Shown here one piece after another: positions 52,935 to 61,492 of a stretch of DNA of 64,000 bases. Under the pieces are notes generated by a model. That model saw only the letters and a program-made list of their open reading frames with translations. It ran no database searches and was not told the DNA's origin. Numbering within the stretch: the stretch's first letter is position 1; the number at the start of each line of letters is the position of its first letter. Origin of the DNA: Clostridium sp. CAG:768 (GTDB lineage Bacteria; Cyanobacteriota; Vampirovibrionia; Gastranaerophilales; Gastranaerophilaceae); contig FR899629.1 in the NCBI GenBank assembly GCA_000437435.1, positions 248,028-312,027 of the forward strand, read 5' to 3'. The translations under genes and the position numbers were made by a program.

Positions 52935-53278
52935 TGGCACCTGCATATAAACGCTGGTATGATCATGATCCATTATTACTAGAAGTAATTGAGCTTTTAA
53001 AAAATTATCAAACAGAATTAAGAGCTCAAGCAGAGATTTTCTTACAAAAAATTGAAGAAAAAGTTTCTAAAGAAACTATCGACAAATTCTATGCAATGGT
53101 CAAACCCGTTAATGCAAATAACCGTTGGTACGATAAAGATCCAGTAATTTCAAAGACAGTTGAAATTTTAAGAATAGTACCTCCGGAAGCTCAAAAAATT
53201 TGTGCCCAAAATTTTATTAGAACTCTTAAAGAAATGGGCATTGAATATGAAAGTCCGAATAAAACAGATGTTAAATAA
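52934..53278 (+). CDS. Small protein with two R-W-Y-D repeats; function unknown
   Basis: 114 residues made of two copies of a ~40-residue helical unit: R-W-Y-D-H-D-P-L-L-L-E-V-I-E-L-L (7-22) and R-W-Y-D-K-D-P-V-I-S-K-T-V-E-I-L (63-78), each followed by a helix with an A-Q-x-F/N-F pattern. It is soluble, with no signal peptide. I do not recognise a named family. Overlap with murA (TAATG) indicates translational coupling, so a role with MurA is possible but unproven. Confidence 0.82.
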   Translation: MAPAYKRWYDHDPLLLEVIELLKNYQTELRAQAEIFLQKIEEKVSKETIDKFYAMVKPVNANNRWYDKDPVISKTVEILRIVPPEAQKICAQNFIRTLKEMGIEYESPNKTDVK

Positions 53279-53283
53279 AAAAT

Positions 53284-53313
53284 AAAAAAGCCCTGAATTC
53301 TCAGAGCTTTTTT
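53284..53313 (+). terminator. Terminator after the RWYD protein gene
   Basis: A stem AAAAAGC-C-CTGA/TCAG-A-GCTTTTT with one internal mismatch and an ATTC loop ends in a T run. Confidence 0.75.
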
Positions 53314-53322
53314 ATTTTATGA

Positions 53323-53328
53323 TAAAAT
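53323..53328 (+). promoter_or_regulatory. -10 element of mfd, predicted leaderless
   Basis: TAAAAT, exactly 6 nt before the ATG at 53335. No Shine-Dalgarno. Confidence 0.5.
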
Positions 53329-53334
53329 TAAACT

Positions 53335-56300
53335 ATGTTTAAAATTAATGTGCCTGAAAATAATGAAAATTATGCTTTGTTTGAAAGATATCTAACAAAG
53401 TCTTTTTCGTTTGCAATAACTGGGTTGACTACAATTTTAAGACTTTTTTTAATTACTAAAATAAAAAAAATTACAGATAAAAAAATTCTTTTTATCACAT
53501 CTACAGAACAAAGTGCACTTAAATATCAAAACGATTTACTCAAAGCATTTAATACAAAAACCGAGCTGATACCGTTTCAAAACATATCAATGTACGAAAG
53601 TATATCCCCAAATCGTTACGATTATGCAGAACAAGTAAGAATTTTAACAGAAAAACCTGATATTGTAATTTGCCCTGTAAAAACACTATTAGAAAAATTT
53701 CCAACAGAAAATTTCTATAAAGAAAACTCTATTACACTAAAAATCGGTGATGAAATTGATGTCAAAGAGATTTCTCAAAAATTTATAGACTTAGGATACA
53801 AACGATCTACAATGGTATCTGATATTGGAGAATTTAGTATTCGTGGCGATATTATTGATTTTTATTCTCTTGATAAACACCCTACAAGAATTGAACTTTG
53901 GGGAGATGAAATTGTTGATATCAGATACTTCAACAACGAAACTCAAAAATCAATAGAAAAACTATCATCTGCAAATATTATGCCGATGTATAAATTCACA
54001 ATAAAAAATGGCATTCCAGATGAAATAAAACCCGAAGATGAAGACGGATACTTTGAAGGAATAGAAATTTATCAAAACTATTTTAATCAGAATCTTGTAA
54101 GCATTTTGGACTATTTCAAAGATTACATAATTGTATTTGATGAAATATCAGAAATATATTCAAAATACGAATTTACAGATAAAAATTATGAAGAACAACT
54201 TGAAGAAAATCTCAAATTAGGTCTAAACATAGATTTAAAAGGCAGAAATCATATTCCTTTTGAAGATTTTATACAAAAAACCGCCGGATTTGTAAAAATT
54301 GGTCTAAATAATTTCCTTGATAGTGAAACCGATGAAATTGTAGAGTTTAATACACAAACAGTACAAAATTTCGGTGCAAAACTTGATGATATTGCAAATT
54401 ATATTAATTCAAAACAAGATTATGACATAATCATAGCAACAGATTACCCTGAAAGAGTTAAAGAAATTCTTTCAGAAAAAAATATTTTTGACGTTGAATA
54501 TAATGAAAGCATTTCCTCTCACGGTTCAGTACTAGAAGATTTTAAAACAGTAATAATTACAGATAGAGAGCTATTCAACAAACGCACAAAAGAAATTACC
54601 TCAACAAAACGTTCATATTACAAAGAAAAGCCTGAATACATTGAAAATATCAACGATATAAAAGAAGGTGAATATGTAGTCCACAGTATCCACGGGGTAG
54701 GAATATACAAAGGTTTATCACAACAAGAAATTGACGGTCAGTTAAAAGATTATCTGACCATTGAATACGCAAATAAAGACAGACTTCATATCCCAGCAGA
54801 ACAAATTAACCTGCTTGTAAGATACAGAGGTTCAGGTGCGCTAAAACCTAAACTTTCAAGAATGGGCGGTAAAGATTGGGAAAACACCAAAACTCGTGTA
54901 AAAAAAGAAGTTGAACAAGTAGCATATGACCTTCTAAGACTTTATGCAAAACGAAAAATGCAAAAGGGAATTCAATTCTTGCCTGATACAACATGGCAGG
55001 TTGAAATGGAAGAAGCATTTGAATATACAGAAACTCCTGATCAAATGAAAGCCATAAATGATGTAAAAGCAGATATGGAAAGCGAACAGCCAATGGATAG
55101 GTTGATTTGCGGAGATGTAGGATTTGGCAAAACAGAAGTTGCAATGCGCGGAATATTTAAAGCCGTCACATCAGGCAAACAAGTAGCAGTAGTAGTTCCG
55201 ACAACAATTCTTGCATTCCAGCATTTCCAAACAATTTCAGAAAGATTTAAACCTTTTGGCGTAAATGTAGAATTATTATCACGTTTCCGATCTCAAAAAG
55301 AGCAAAAAGAAACCGTAAAACATCTCGCAACAGGTGAATGTGATGTTGTAGTCGGCACACATAGATTACTACAAGAAGGTATAATTTTTAAAGATTTAGG
55401 TCTTTTAGTAATTGATGAAGAACATCGTTTTGGAGTAAGACACAAAGAAAAATTAAAACAATTACGAGAAAATATTGATATTATTACAATGTCAGCGACA
55501 CCAATTCCAAGAACGCTCTATATGTCTTTATCAGGCATAAAAGATATGTCGATAATAAACACTCCTCCTAAAAATAGGCTTCCAATCAAAACCTATGTTG
55601 GAGAATGGAATGAAAATATGGTAAAAAATGCCATAATCCATGAACTAGATAGAGAAGGCCAAGTATTCTATCTTTATAACAGAGTAGAAACCATTGATGA
55701 ATTTAGAATGCAATTACAAAAATTAGTTCCAAATGCAAGAATTGCAATCGGCCATGGTCAAATGGACGAGAAAACATTAGAAAAAGTAATTATTGATTTT
55801 GCCAACCACGAATATGATATTCTACTTGCAACTACAATTATTGAAAACGGTATAGATATTCCAAATGCCAACACAATGATAATACACAATGCAGACAAAT
55901 TCGGGCTTGCTCAACTATATCAACTAAGAGGACGAGTAGGACGTTCCCAACGCCAAGCATACTGTTATTGTTTCTATACAAAATCAAAAGAAATTACTCA
56001 GGATGCCGTCCAAAGATTAAAAGCAATAAAAGAATTTACAACTCTTGGCAGTGGTTACCAAATAGCAATGCGAGATGTTGAAATCCGTGGTGTTGGTAAT
56101 ATTTTAGGAACAAAACAACACGGACATATGGTAAATGTTGGGTTTGATACATACTGCCAGCTTTTGGAAGAAACTGTTCAAGAATTACAAGGTCAAATTG
56201 TTGATAAATCAAATCCAACTATAGTTGATATAAATGTAACTGCATTTATTCCTGATGAATGGGTAGGATCAGCAGAACAAAAAATGATTGAATATAAACG

Positions 56301-56694
56301 TCTGGCGGATGTTAAATCTGATATTGAACTCGATTATATTACAGAAGAGTGGAAAGACAGATTTGCAAAACCGCCTGAAAGTGTTGAAAACTTAATAAAA
56401 CTAATTAAAATAAGACTTGCTGCAACAGATGTAAAAATTTCATTAATAAGAGAAACAGAAGATAACATAAGAATTTATACCCCATACAGCCAAGCTGAAT
56501 GGAAAATTATTCAAAGATCATTACCTTCAGAAATTCTAAAAAGAATAAAATTTACAATTGCTCCAAAATCTTGCACTGAAGGAAATTCTATATTATTATT
56601 AAACAACTCGTACATGAATTTTAATGAAGTATTTAACATTTTAACAGATTTGTTTTATTATATACATAAAACAAGTAATGAATTTAAATATTAA
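53335..56694 (+). CDS. mfd: Transcription-repair coupling factor
   Basis: 1119 residues, normal Mfd length. UvrB-like N-terminal domains, the CarD-like RNA polymerase-interaction domain (G-E-Y-V-V-H-S-I-H-G-V-G), helicase Walker A G-D-V-G-F-G-K-T-E, the box D-E-E-H-R-F-G, and the C-terminal TRCF domain are all visible. Mfd removes stalled RNA polymerase at lesions and recruits UvrA. Its end overlaps the in-frame extension of the next gene but not the preferred start. Confidence 0.97.
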   Translation: MFKINVPENNENYALFERYLTKSFSFAITGLTTILRLFLITKIKKITDKKILFITSTEQSALKYQNDLLKAFNTKTELIPFQNISMYESISPNRYDYAEQVRILTEKPDIVICPVKTLLEKFPTENFYKENSITLKIGDEIDVKEISQKFIDLGYKRSTMVSDIGEFSIRGDIIDFYSLDKHPTRIELWGDEIVDIRYFNNETQKSIEKLSSANIMPMYKFTIKNGIPDEIKPEDEDGYFEGIEIYQNYFNQNLVSILDYFKDYIIVFDEISEIYSKYEFTDKNYEEQLEENLKLGLNIDLKGRNHIPFEDFIQKTAGFVKIGLNNFLDSETDEIVEFNTQTVQNFGAKLDDIANYINSKQDYDIIIATDYPERVKEILSEKNIFDVEYNESISSHGSVLEDFKTVIITDRELFNKRTKEITSTKRSYYKEKPEYIENINDIKEGEYVVHSIHGVGIYKGLSQQEIDGQLKDYLTIEYANKDRLHIPAEQINLLVRYRGSGALKPKLSRMGGKDWENTKTRVKKEVEQVAYDLLRLYAKRKMQKGIQFLPDTTWQVEMEEAFEYTETPDQMKAINDVKADMESEQPMDRLICGDVGFGKTEVAMRGIFKAVTSGKQVAVVVPTTILAFQHFQTISERFKPFGVNVELLSRFRSQKEQKETVKHLATGECDVVVGTHRLLQEGIIFKDLGLLVIDEEHRFGVRHKEKLKQLRENIDIITMSATPIPRTLYMSLSGIKDMSIINTPPKNRLPIKTYVGEWNENMVKNAIIHELDREGQVFYLYNRVETIDEFRMQLQKLVPNARIAIGHGQMDEKTLEKVIIDFANHEYDILLATTIIENGIDIPNANTMIIHNADKFGLAQLYQLRGRVGRSQRQAYCYCFYTKSKEITQDAVQRLKAIKEFTTLGSGYQIAMRDVEIRGVGNILGTKQHGHMVNVGFDTYCQLLEETVQELQGQIVDKSNPTIVDINVTAFIPDEWVGSAEQKMIEYKRLADVKSDIELDYITEEWKDRFAKPPESVENLIKLIKIRLAATDVKISLIRETEDNIRIYTPYSQAEWKIIQRSLPSEILKRIKFTIAPKSCTEGNSILLLNNSYMNFNEVFNILTDLFYYIHKTSNEFKY

Positions 56695-56731
56695 GAGAGA
56701 TAATCTATTAACACATAACAAAGGAGACATT

Positions 56732-57886
56732 ATGAGAGGGAAAAAATTACTTGCAACACTAGCGCTATCAGCAGTATTGTTTGCAGGCTGCGGTCTAAAA
56801 TCAGGAGAAGTTATCATTAAAGTTAATGATAAAACTATTACTCAAGGACAATTTGACCAAGAATTCGATAAACAAGCCGGCAGTGGTATAGCAAAAGCTT
56901 TAGGCATTGATGTTAAGGATGATAAAAACAGCTTTTTATATCTTTTAATCAAAGACAGAGTTATAAACGAATTAATCGTAAAAACTCTATTAGATGAAGA
57001 AATTGCTAAACGCGGAATTACAGTAACAAGCAAAGATGTAGATGATGCTGTTAAAGAAATTATTGATAAAGTAGGCTCAAAAGAACAACTTAATGCTTTA
57101 TTAAAAGAACATGGAATGTCTAACGCAGAATTCAAAAAAGATTTAAAAGAAGAAGTTAAAATGAAACGTTTAGCTGAACAACTAGGCTCTGCAAAAGTTT
57201 CAGATGCTGAAGCTAAAAAATTCTATAACGATAATATCAATAAATTTAAACATCCTGATAAAGTAAGAGCTTCTCATATTTTAATTGCAGCAAACCCTGA
57301 AGAAATAGCAGCAAAAATAAAAGCTGATCCTAAAAATAAAGACTTAGATGATGCTGCAATAAAAGCTAAAGTACAAGAAGAACTTAACGCAAAAGAAGCA
57401 AAAGCTAACCAAATCCTAGCAGAAGCAAAAAAAGATTTAACACAATTTGCTAAAATTGCAAAAGAAAACTCTGAAGATACAGCAACTGCAGTAAAAGGTG
57501 GAGATTTAGGCTTCTTTGCAGAAAAAGAAATGGTTCCAGAATTTTCAAAAGCAGCATTCTCTATGAAACCTAATTCAATATCTGAAAAACCTGTAAAATC
57601 TCAATACGGATACCATATTATAATGGTTACAGACAGAGCTGCTGCAAGTCAAGATCCATTTGAAAAAGTTAAAGAAAATATCAAAGGATATCTAGCAAAT
57701 CAAAAACAAATTGACATGATTGACCAATTAACAGAATCATTAAAGAAAAATGCTAAAATTGAATATGTAAATCCTTCATATGATCCTGCTAATGTTCAAA
57801 AAGGTGTTCAAGATTCAATTAAAAACAGCGGAGAAACTGCTAAAAAAGTAAAAGCTGAATCTGAAACTAAAAATAAGAACAAATAA
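56732..57886 (+). CDS. PpiC-type peptidyl-prolyl isomerase lipoprotein (SurA/PrsA-like)
   Basis: 384 residues from the ATG at 56732 with AAAGGAG upstream; the frame is open 18 codons further but would put residues before the signal. The signal sequence ends in the lipobox L-F-A-G-C20. A SurA-N-like helical region (~25-160) precedes a parvulin domain (~175-300): R-A-S-H-I-L-I, G-G-D-L-G-F-F, M-V-P-E-F, G-Y-H-I-I. The charged insert at ~190-235 is longer than usual. It should fold envelope proteins in the periplasm, anchored by lipid. Confidence 0.9.
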   Translation: MRGKKLLATLALSAVLFAGCGLKSGEVIIKVNDKTITQGQFDQEFDKQAGSGIAKALGIDVKDDKNSFLYLLIKDRVINELIVKTLLDEEIAKRGITVTSKDVDDAVKEIIDKVGSKEQLNALLKEHGMSNAEFKKDLKEEVKMKRLAEQLGSAKVSDAEAKKFYNDNINKFKHPDKVRASHILIAANPEEIAAKIKADPKNKDLDDAAIKAKVQEELNAKEAKANQILAEAKKDLTQFAKIAKENSEDTATAVKGGDLGFFAEKEMVPEFSKAAFSMKPNSISEKPVKSQYGYHIIMVTDRAAASQDPFEKVKENIKGYLANQKQIDMIDQLTESLKKNAKIEYVNPSYDPANVQKGVQDSIKNSGETAKKVKAESETKNKNK

Positions 57887-57905
57887 AACAAGTTAAAAGA
57901 ATGAT

Positions 57906-57938
57906 AAAAAAGACCGATTAAAAAAATCGGTCTTTTTT
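57906..57938. terminator. Bidirectional terminator between the PpiC gene and rnpB
   Basis: A 14-bp stem AAAAAAGACCGATT/AATCGGTCTTTTTT, symmetrical A/T runs on both sides, between convergent transcripts. Confidence 0.92.
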
Positions 57939-57947
57939 ATTAAAAAT

Positions 57948-58293
57948 AAAGTAACTCATAAGCCGTGTTCTGTTTCTAAATAATCATCTGTCTGGTATTG
58001 AAATTACTTCCAATCTCTAGCGATATTTTTGAAGTAGGCGGACAGCCTTTATAACCTTCATTTTAATCTTGCATTCGGTTGGGGTTTACCTAGCCGATAC
58101 TTCTCAGTATCGCTGGTGAAGCTCTTAACTCACCGTTGCACCATCACCTGTGATATAAAATCCATCGGCAGTCTTCATTTCTGTGGCACTTTCCACCGGC
58201 TCACGCCGTCCGGAGTTTCTCCGGCAACCTGTCCTTGAATGCACGGACTTTCCTCACTTAGAATATTTCTAAGCGCGATTATTCGATTACTTT
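57948..58293 (-). ncRNA. rnpB: RNase P RNA (bacterial type A)
   Basis: Reading the minus strand, the 5' part has G-A-G-G-A-A-A-G-T-C-C (around 58250) and the 3' part ends A-A-C-A-G-A-A-C-A-C-G-G-C-T-T-A-T-G (around 57970), the two universally conserved ends of the catalytic core. AGTGCCACAGAAAT lies in between. Length is ~340 nt. The exact ends are estimated from the -10 box at 58294-58299 and the A-A-A-G-T-A-A/T-T-A-C-T-T-T complementarity. It processes tRNA 5' ends with the RnpA protein. Confidence 0.93.
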
Positions 58294-58299
58294 ATTATA
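58294..58299 (-). promoter_or_regulatory. -10 element of rnpB
   Basis: TATAAT on the minus strand overlaps the stop codon of the pilin-like gene. The RNA should begin near 58287. Confidence 0.55.
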
Positions 58300-58939
58300 A
58301 AGAATCTCGAATTGAAGTATTAATTGTTACATATTCAATAGCCTTAGCATCTTCATCTGCAACTTTCATTTTCCCAGTAGCCATAACCTCAATTACGTAT
58401 TGGTCAAACTCATCAGCACTTGAAGCATTCTCTCTTGCGTTAGGACCATCGTCACCATTTACATCAATAAGAATTTCTCCAATTCCAGCATTTTGAGGAC
58501 CTGAAACAACTCTCTTAGTCCAAGCACCTTCAGTTCCAGATAAATCCCATTTTACGCCATCTGTAGTATAAAATACAGCGCCATTACCTGATTTAACATT
58601 TAATTTACTTCTAAATAAACCTTCAAATTTGGTATTTCCATTAAATGTTTCGCCTTCATATGTTACTGAATCGTCAGCATCAAAACCCCAAGCACAGTAA
58701 TAATTTTCAGAAGATTCCGCTCCGGTTTCACAAGCTTCACGCATATCAGGATATAACCTAGCATCATTTATCAAAGTAGCAATAATCTGTTCAGTAGTAT
58801 AATATGTTTTCTTAATCATCATTTTATTTTTATTTGGTCTTGTTTTCATAATCGTAGGAGTAACTATCGCTACTAAAATACCGATTACAGCAAGAGCAAT
58901 CATTAATTCAGTAAGAGTAAAACCTTTTAATCTTCTCAT
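58295..58939 (-). CDS. Type IV pilin-like protein
   Basis: 214 residues. The prepilin leader is short (M-R-R-L-K-G) and cleavage before F7 is expected in K-G-F-T-L-T-E-L-M-I-A-L; E11 is the conserved Glu5 of the mature protein, in a ~20-residue hydrophobic helix. The globular domain has two cysteines (E-A-C and Y-Y-C-A) that could pair. It could be a pilus, competence or secretion pseudopilin. AGGAAGGA is the ribosome site. A second prepilin-like gene lies 0.6 kb away. Confidence 0.9.
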   Translation of the reverse strand: MRRLKGFTLTELMIALAVIGILVAIVTPTIMKTRPNKNKMMIKKTYYTTEQIIATLINDARLYPDMREACETGAESSENYYCAWGFDADDSVTYEGETFNGNTKFEGLFRSKLNVKSGNGAVFYTTDGVKWDLSGTEGAWTKRVVSGPQNAGIGEILIDVNGDDGPNARENASSADEFDQYVIEVMATGKMKVADEDAKAIEYVTINTSIRDSL

Positions 58940-59171
58940 AAAAATCCTTCCTATATTACTATATTATTATAATAACATATATAACTGTTTTTTTCAACAA
59001 ATAAATACCGCCAAAAACGTTATTACAACTAAGATTTGTCGGATTTGAATTTATTGTAAATTTTTATTAATTAACTAGCAAAATAATCTATTCAGACGAG
59101 TTAATAAATTATTCAATCTGTTAGGATAACATGAGAGATTGAATAAAAAAATAAACAGAGGGTTATAAAGT

Positions 59172-59564
59172 ATGGTCGATAACAGATCAGCAGGATTCTT
59201 CGGAATCGGAGGCTCTTTTAATTTCAAAAGCGGAGATATTTCAGGAACAGCTGCTAAAACCCAAGATGATAAAATGGGACAAGGCGGAGAATACTTTGCT
59301 CAACAAAAAAGAGAAGACGATGAAGAAAACCAAGACAGTCAAAAATATACAGACAGAAGTGCTCAATTACGTGCCACTTTAAACTCTCTTGCAATGATGA
59401 ACGTTGCTAACGTTATAAATTCACGCAAAAAAGCTCTTGAAGAACAAAAAGAAAGAGAAAGAAATTCTCAAAAACTTTCTAAAGAAGAAAATGCCGAATT
59501 AGAATTAGAAGAAGAGTTTTATAATATTGCTAATGAAATAAAAAAAGATAATGAAAAATCATAA
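59172..59564 (+). CDS. Small charged orphan protein
   Basis: 130 residues with AGAGGG upstream. A Gly/Phe-rich N-terminus (G-F-F-G-I-G-G-S-F-N-F) leads to a Glu/Lys/Gln-rich, heptad-prone remainder. No signal peptide, no membrane helix, no recognised family. Its stop overlaps the convergent pilin-like gene by 6 bp. The preceding 232 bp (58940-59171) hold nothing else I can identify. Confidence 0.75.
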   Translation: MVDNRSAGFFGIGGSFNFKSGDISGTAAKTQDDKMGQGGEYFAQQKREDDEENQDSQKYTDRSAQLRATLNSLAMMNVANVINSRKKALEEQKERERNSQKLSKEENAELELEEEFYNIANEIKKDNEKS

Positions 59565-60286
59565 TCTGTAAGGATAATCTTTTTTAAATTCCCATCCGTC
59601 AATTTGTAAAAGTCTGCTGCAGTAAGCTGAACTAGTTTTGCAGGTGTTCAAAATAGTTGTTCTTGAACTCGTGTTATTTAAGCCATATGTGCAAAATACT
59701 TTATTTTCTTGACCGCACATGCTGATTTGCGATGTCTTATCAAAACAAAAAAGAAACCTGTATTGATCTCTACCTGATTCATTTGGCGGGATATTTCCAT
59801 TTGTATCATATATAACATCAATGCAAGAACCATTAAATAAAGCTATTGAACTCCCATCTGCAAGTTGTATTGTTGTGTTTTCCCCTGTTTTTTCGTTGTT
59901 TTCATCAATCAAGTTTTTGCCATCTGTAATATCTGTATATTTAAAATATGGAGCAAGATATCGTGTAAAGAATTCTTTTGTTATTTTCCCGTTTGCTTCA
60001 AAATCATAATCTCCATCTTCATCATGTTGCGAATCACCACTTCTTACCCAATCTGATATTTGGCCGTTGTCTAATTCTGACATTATTATTGCCTGCTCCA
60101 TCATTGAATAGAATTTCTTTAACCTTGATGAATATTCGTTTTTTCTGGAATTTGCAATCAAAGCAGGCATAGTCAATGCAGCTACTACACCAATAATTCC
60201 TAAAGTAATTAACACCTCAGCTAATGTAAAACCCTTGGAAGAAGCTGTTAAACTGCCCCCCCCCCGACATTCTTAAATCTCTTCAT
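59559..60286 (-). pseudogene. Type IV prepilin-like gene frameshifted at a G10 tract (phase-variable candidate)
   Basis: An ATG at 60286 with an ideal AAGGAG ribosome site starts M-K-R-F-K-N-V-G-G-G, but with ten G the frame ends at a TAA (60248-60250). One more G (or two fewer) restores a 242-residue protein continuing S-L-T-A-S-S-K-G, then the prepilin peptidase site G-F-T-L-A-E-V-L-I-T-L and a hydrophobic helix. The rest to 59559 is open and codes for a globular domain with several cysteines. The downstream part alone could only start at a GTG inside the cleavage motif. The gene is therefore OFF as written. A miscounted base in assembly is the main alternative. Confidence 0.85.
60256..60265. 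repeat. Homopolymer of ten C (G on the coding strand)
   Basis: A run of ten C in a genome region that is strongly AT-rich, placed between start codon and cleavage site of the prepilin-like gene, where length changes switch the frame. Confidence 0.95.
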
Positions 60287-60306
60287 ATTTCGCTCCTTTC
60301 TATTAA

Positions 60307-60345
60307 AAAAACAGTTTGCTATTTTTATTATAGCAAACCGTTTAA
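60307..60345 (-). terminator. Terminator of the orphan gene at 60366
   Basis: An 8-bp stem GTTTGCTA/TAGCAAAC with a 9-nt loop, followed on the minus strand by a T run. It also separates this gene from the frameshifted prepilin-like gene downstream. Confidence 0.75.
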
Positions 60346-60365
60346 CAATTTTCAAGTTGAATGAA

Positions 60366-60869
60366 TTACGCAGCAACAGCTTCTTCGTTTTCTTTATCTT
60401 TTTTAATGAATAAAAATTCACCTTTATAAGATGGTGCTGAACCATTTTTATCTTTGCCTGCACCTAAACTTATAATACTATTGAATGCATGAGCTGTTTC
60501 TGTTTTTTGAGAATTTCCAACACCTTCATTCAAAGCTACTGTAATTTTGCCTTCAACATTCTTTTGAACATTTTGAGCTGCTTTAGTATTCAAATATTGA
60601 ATAGATTGCATAACTTCTTGATTTAATTGAATTTGGAAACCTGAATTGTTCATCGCAACTTGACGAGCAACATTTGTGTCAACTTTTCCACTATACAAAT
60701 CAATACCAATGTTATTTGTATTTTTGAATATGTTATTTAAAGAAGATGTATTTGTATTATATTGACTGTTTTTTTCAGCAGCACGTTTCAAAATTTCATT
60801 TGAAACTTGCTTCAATGTTGTTGTATCAATTCCTAATTTATATTGTGCATTAAAAAGACCAATTGACAT
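60366..60869 (-). CDS. Orphan protein
   Basis: 167 residues from the ATG at 60869, preceded by AAGGGATTTAAGGAT; the frame is open 33 codons further but without a ribosome site. It starts M-S-I-G-L-F-N-A-Q-Y-K-L-G. Asn/Gln/Thr-rich helices fill residues ~15-110, followed by a Ser/Gly-rich section and a lysine-rich end. No signal peptide and no known domain. The composition suggests an exported filament or coiled-coil protein secreted without a leader, but this is only an impression. Confidence 0.75.
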   Translation of the reverse strand: MSIGLFNAQYKLGIDTTTLKQVSNEILKRAAEKNSQYNTNTSSLNNIFKNTNNIGIDLYSGKVDTNVARQVAMNNSGFQIQLNQEVMQSIQYLNTKAAQNVQKNVEGKITVALNEGVGNSQKTETAHAFNSIISLGAGKDKNGSAPSYKGEFLFIKKDKENEEAVAA

Positions 60870-61042
60870 ATCCTTAAATCCCTTTTTTCTTGTTTCCTTA
60901 ATAATGTATTCGGCTAAATTTAGCAATTTCTTTAAGGTTTTTGAGAAGTTTGTTACAATGCTTAACAATTAACTAAAAATAAGCAATTTTTTGCTAATTA
61001 TATATTTTATATATATACAGGTATATAATCGAGAGAATTATT

Positions 61043-61492
61043 ATGAGTATTGATAGCGCAATATACGCCCTAAGTAATTTTAATGCACTTGCAGGAAGTG
61101 CTTTAGGAGCAGTTGATGCTAAAAATCAAGGAGCATCAGCAGGCAATGCATTAATGGGGTTCGGATTTAATGTTATGAATGGAGCCTTGAGAAATGAGGC
61201 AGCAAGAGAAATTCAGCATCACACAGGTAGCTATTTAGGTTACGCAATAAATTCTGCAGCAGGATATGGAAACCCAGTAGCTAATGCAAGAGGCACAATG
61301 GGACTTATTGGTGCATCAATGTTGACATCACCTTTTGGAATTTTTGGCTGCGGATTTAATCCATATATGACATCAACAATATATGGCTGCGGACCTTTTG
61401 GAGGAGGCTTCTTTGGAGGCGGTTGCGGCTGCGGAACAGGATTTATGTTTGGAGGCCCGACATTTTTTGGAGTCAGAGGCTTCTGGTGTTAA
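61043..61492 (+). CDS. Gly/Phe/Cys-rich orphan protein
   Basis: 149 residues. It starts M-S-I-D-S-A-I-Y-A-L. The N-terminal ~90 residues are Ala/Asn/Gly-rich and weakly hydrophobic. The C-terminal ~55 residues are rich in Gly, Phe and Cys, with runs such as G-C-G-P-F-G-G-G-F-F-G-G-G-C-G-C-G, which could be membrane-inserting or cross-linked by disulfides. A TATAAT box ends 13 nt before the ATG, so the leader is very short. Its stop overlaps the convergent transporter gene by 4 bp. Confidence 0.75.
   Translation: MSIDSAIYALSNFNALAGSALGAVDAKNQGASAGNALMGFGFNVMNGALRNEAAREIQHHTGSYLGYAINSAAGYGNPVANARGTMGLIGASMLTSPFGIFGCGFNPYMTSTIYGCGPFGGGFFGGGCGCGTGFMFGGPTFFGVRGFWC

Noticed and set aside
58239..58496. 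A + strand open frame of 85 codons.
   Set aside because: It lies antisense to rnpB and the pilin-like gene and has no ribosome site.
60248..60463. A 71-codon minus-strand frame ending M-K-R-F-K-N-V-G-G-G-A-V.
   Set aside because: Its only meaningful part is the 5' piece of the frameshifted prepilin-like gene. The portion before the ATG at 60286 crosses a terminator.
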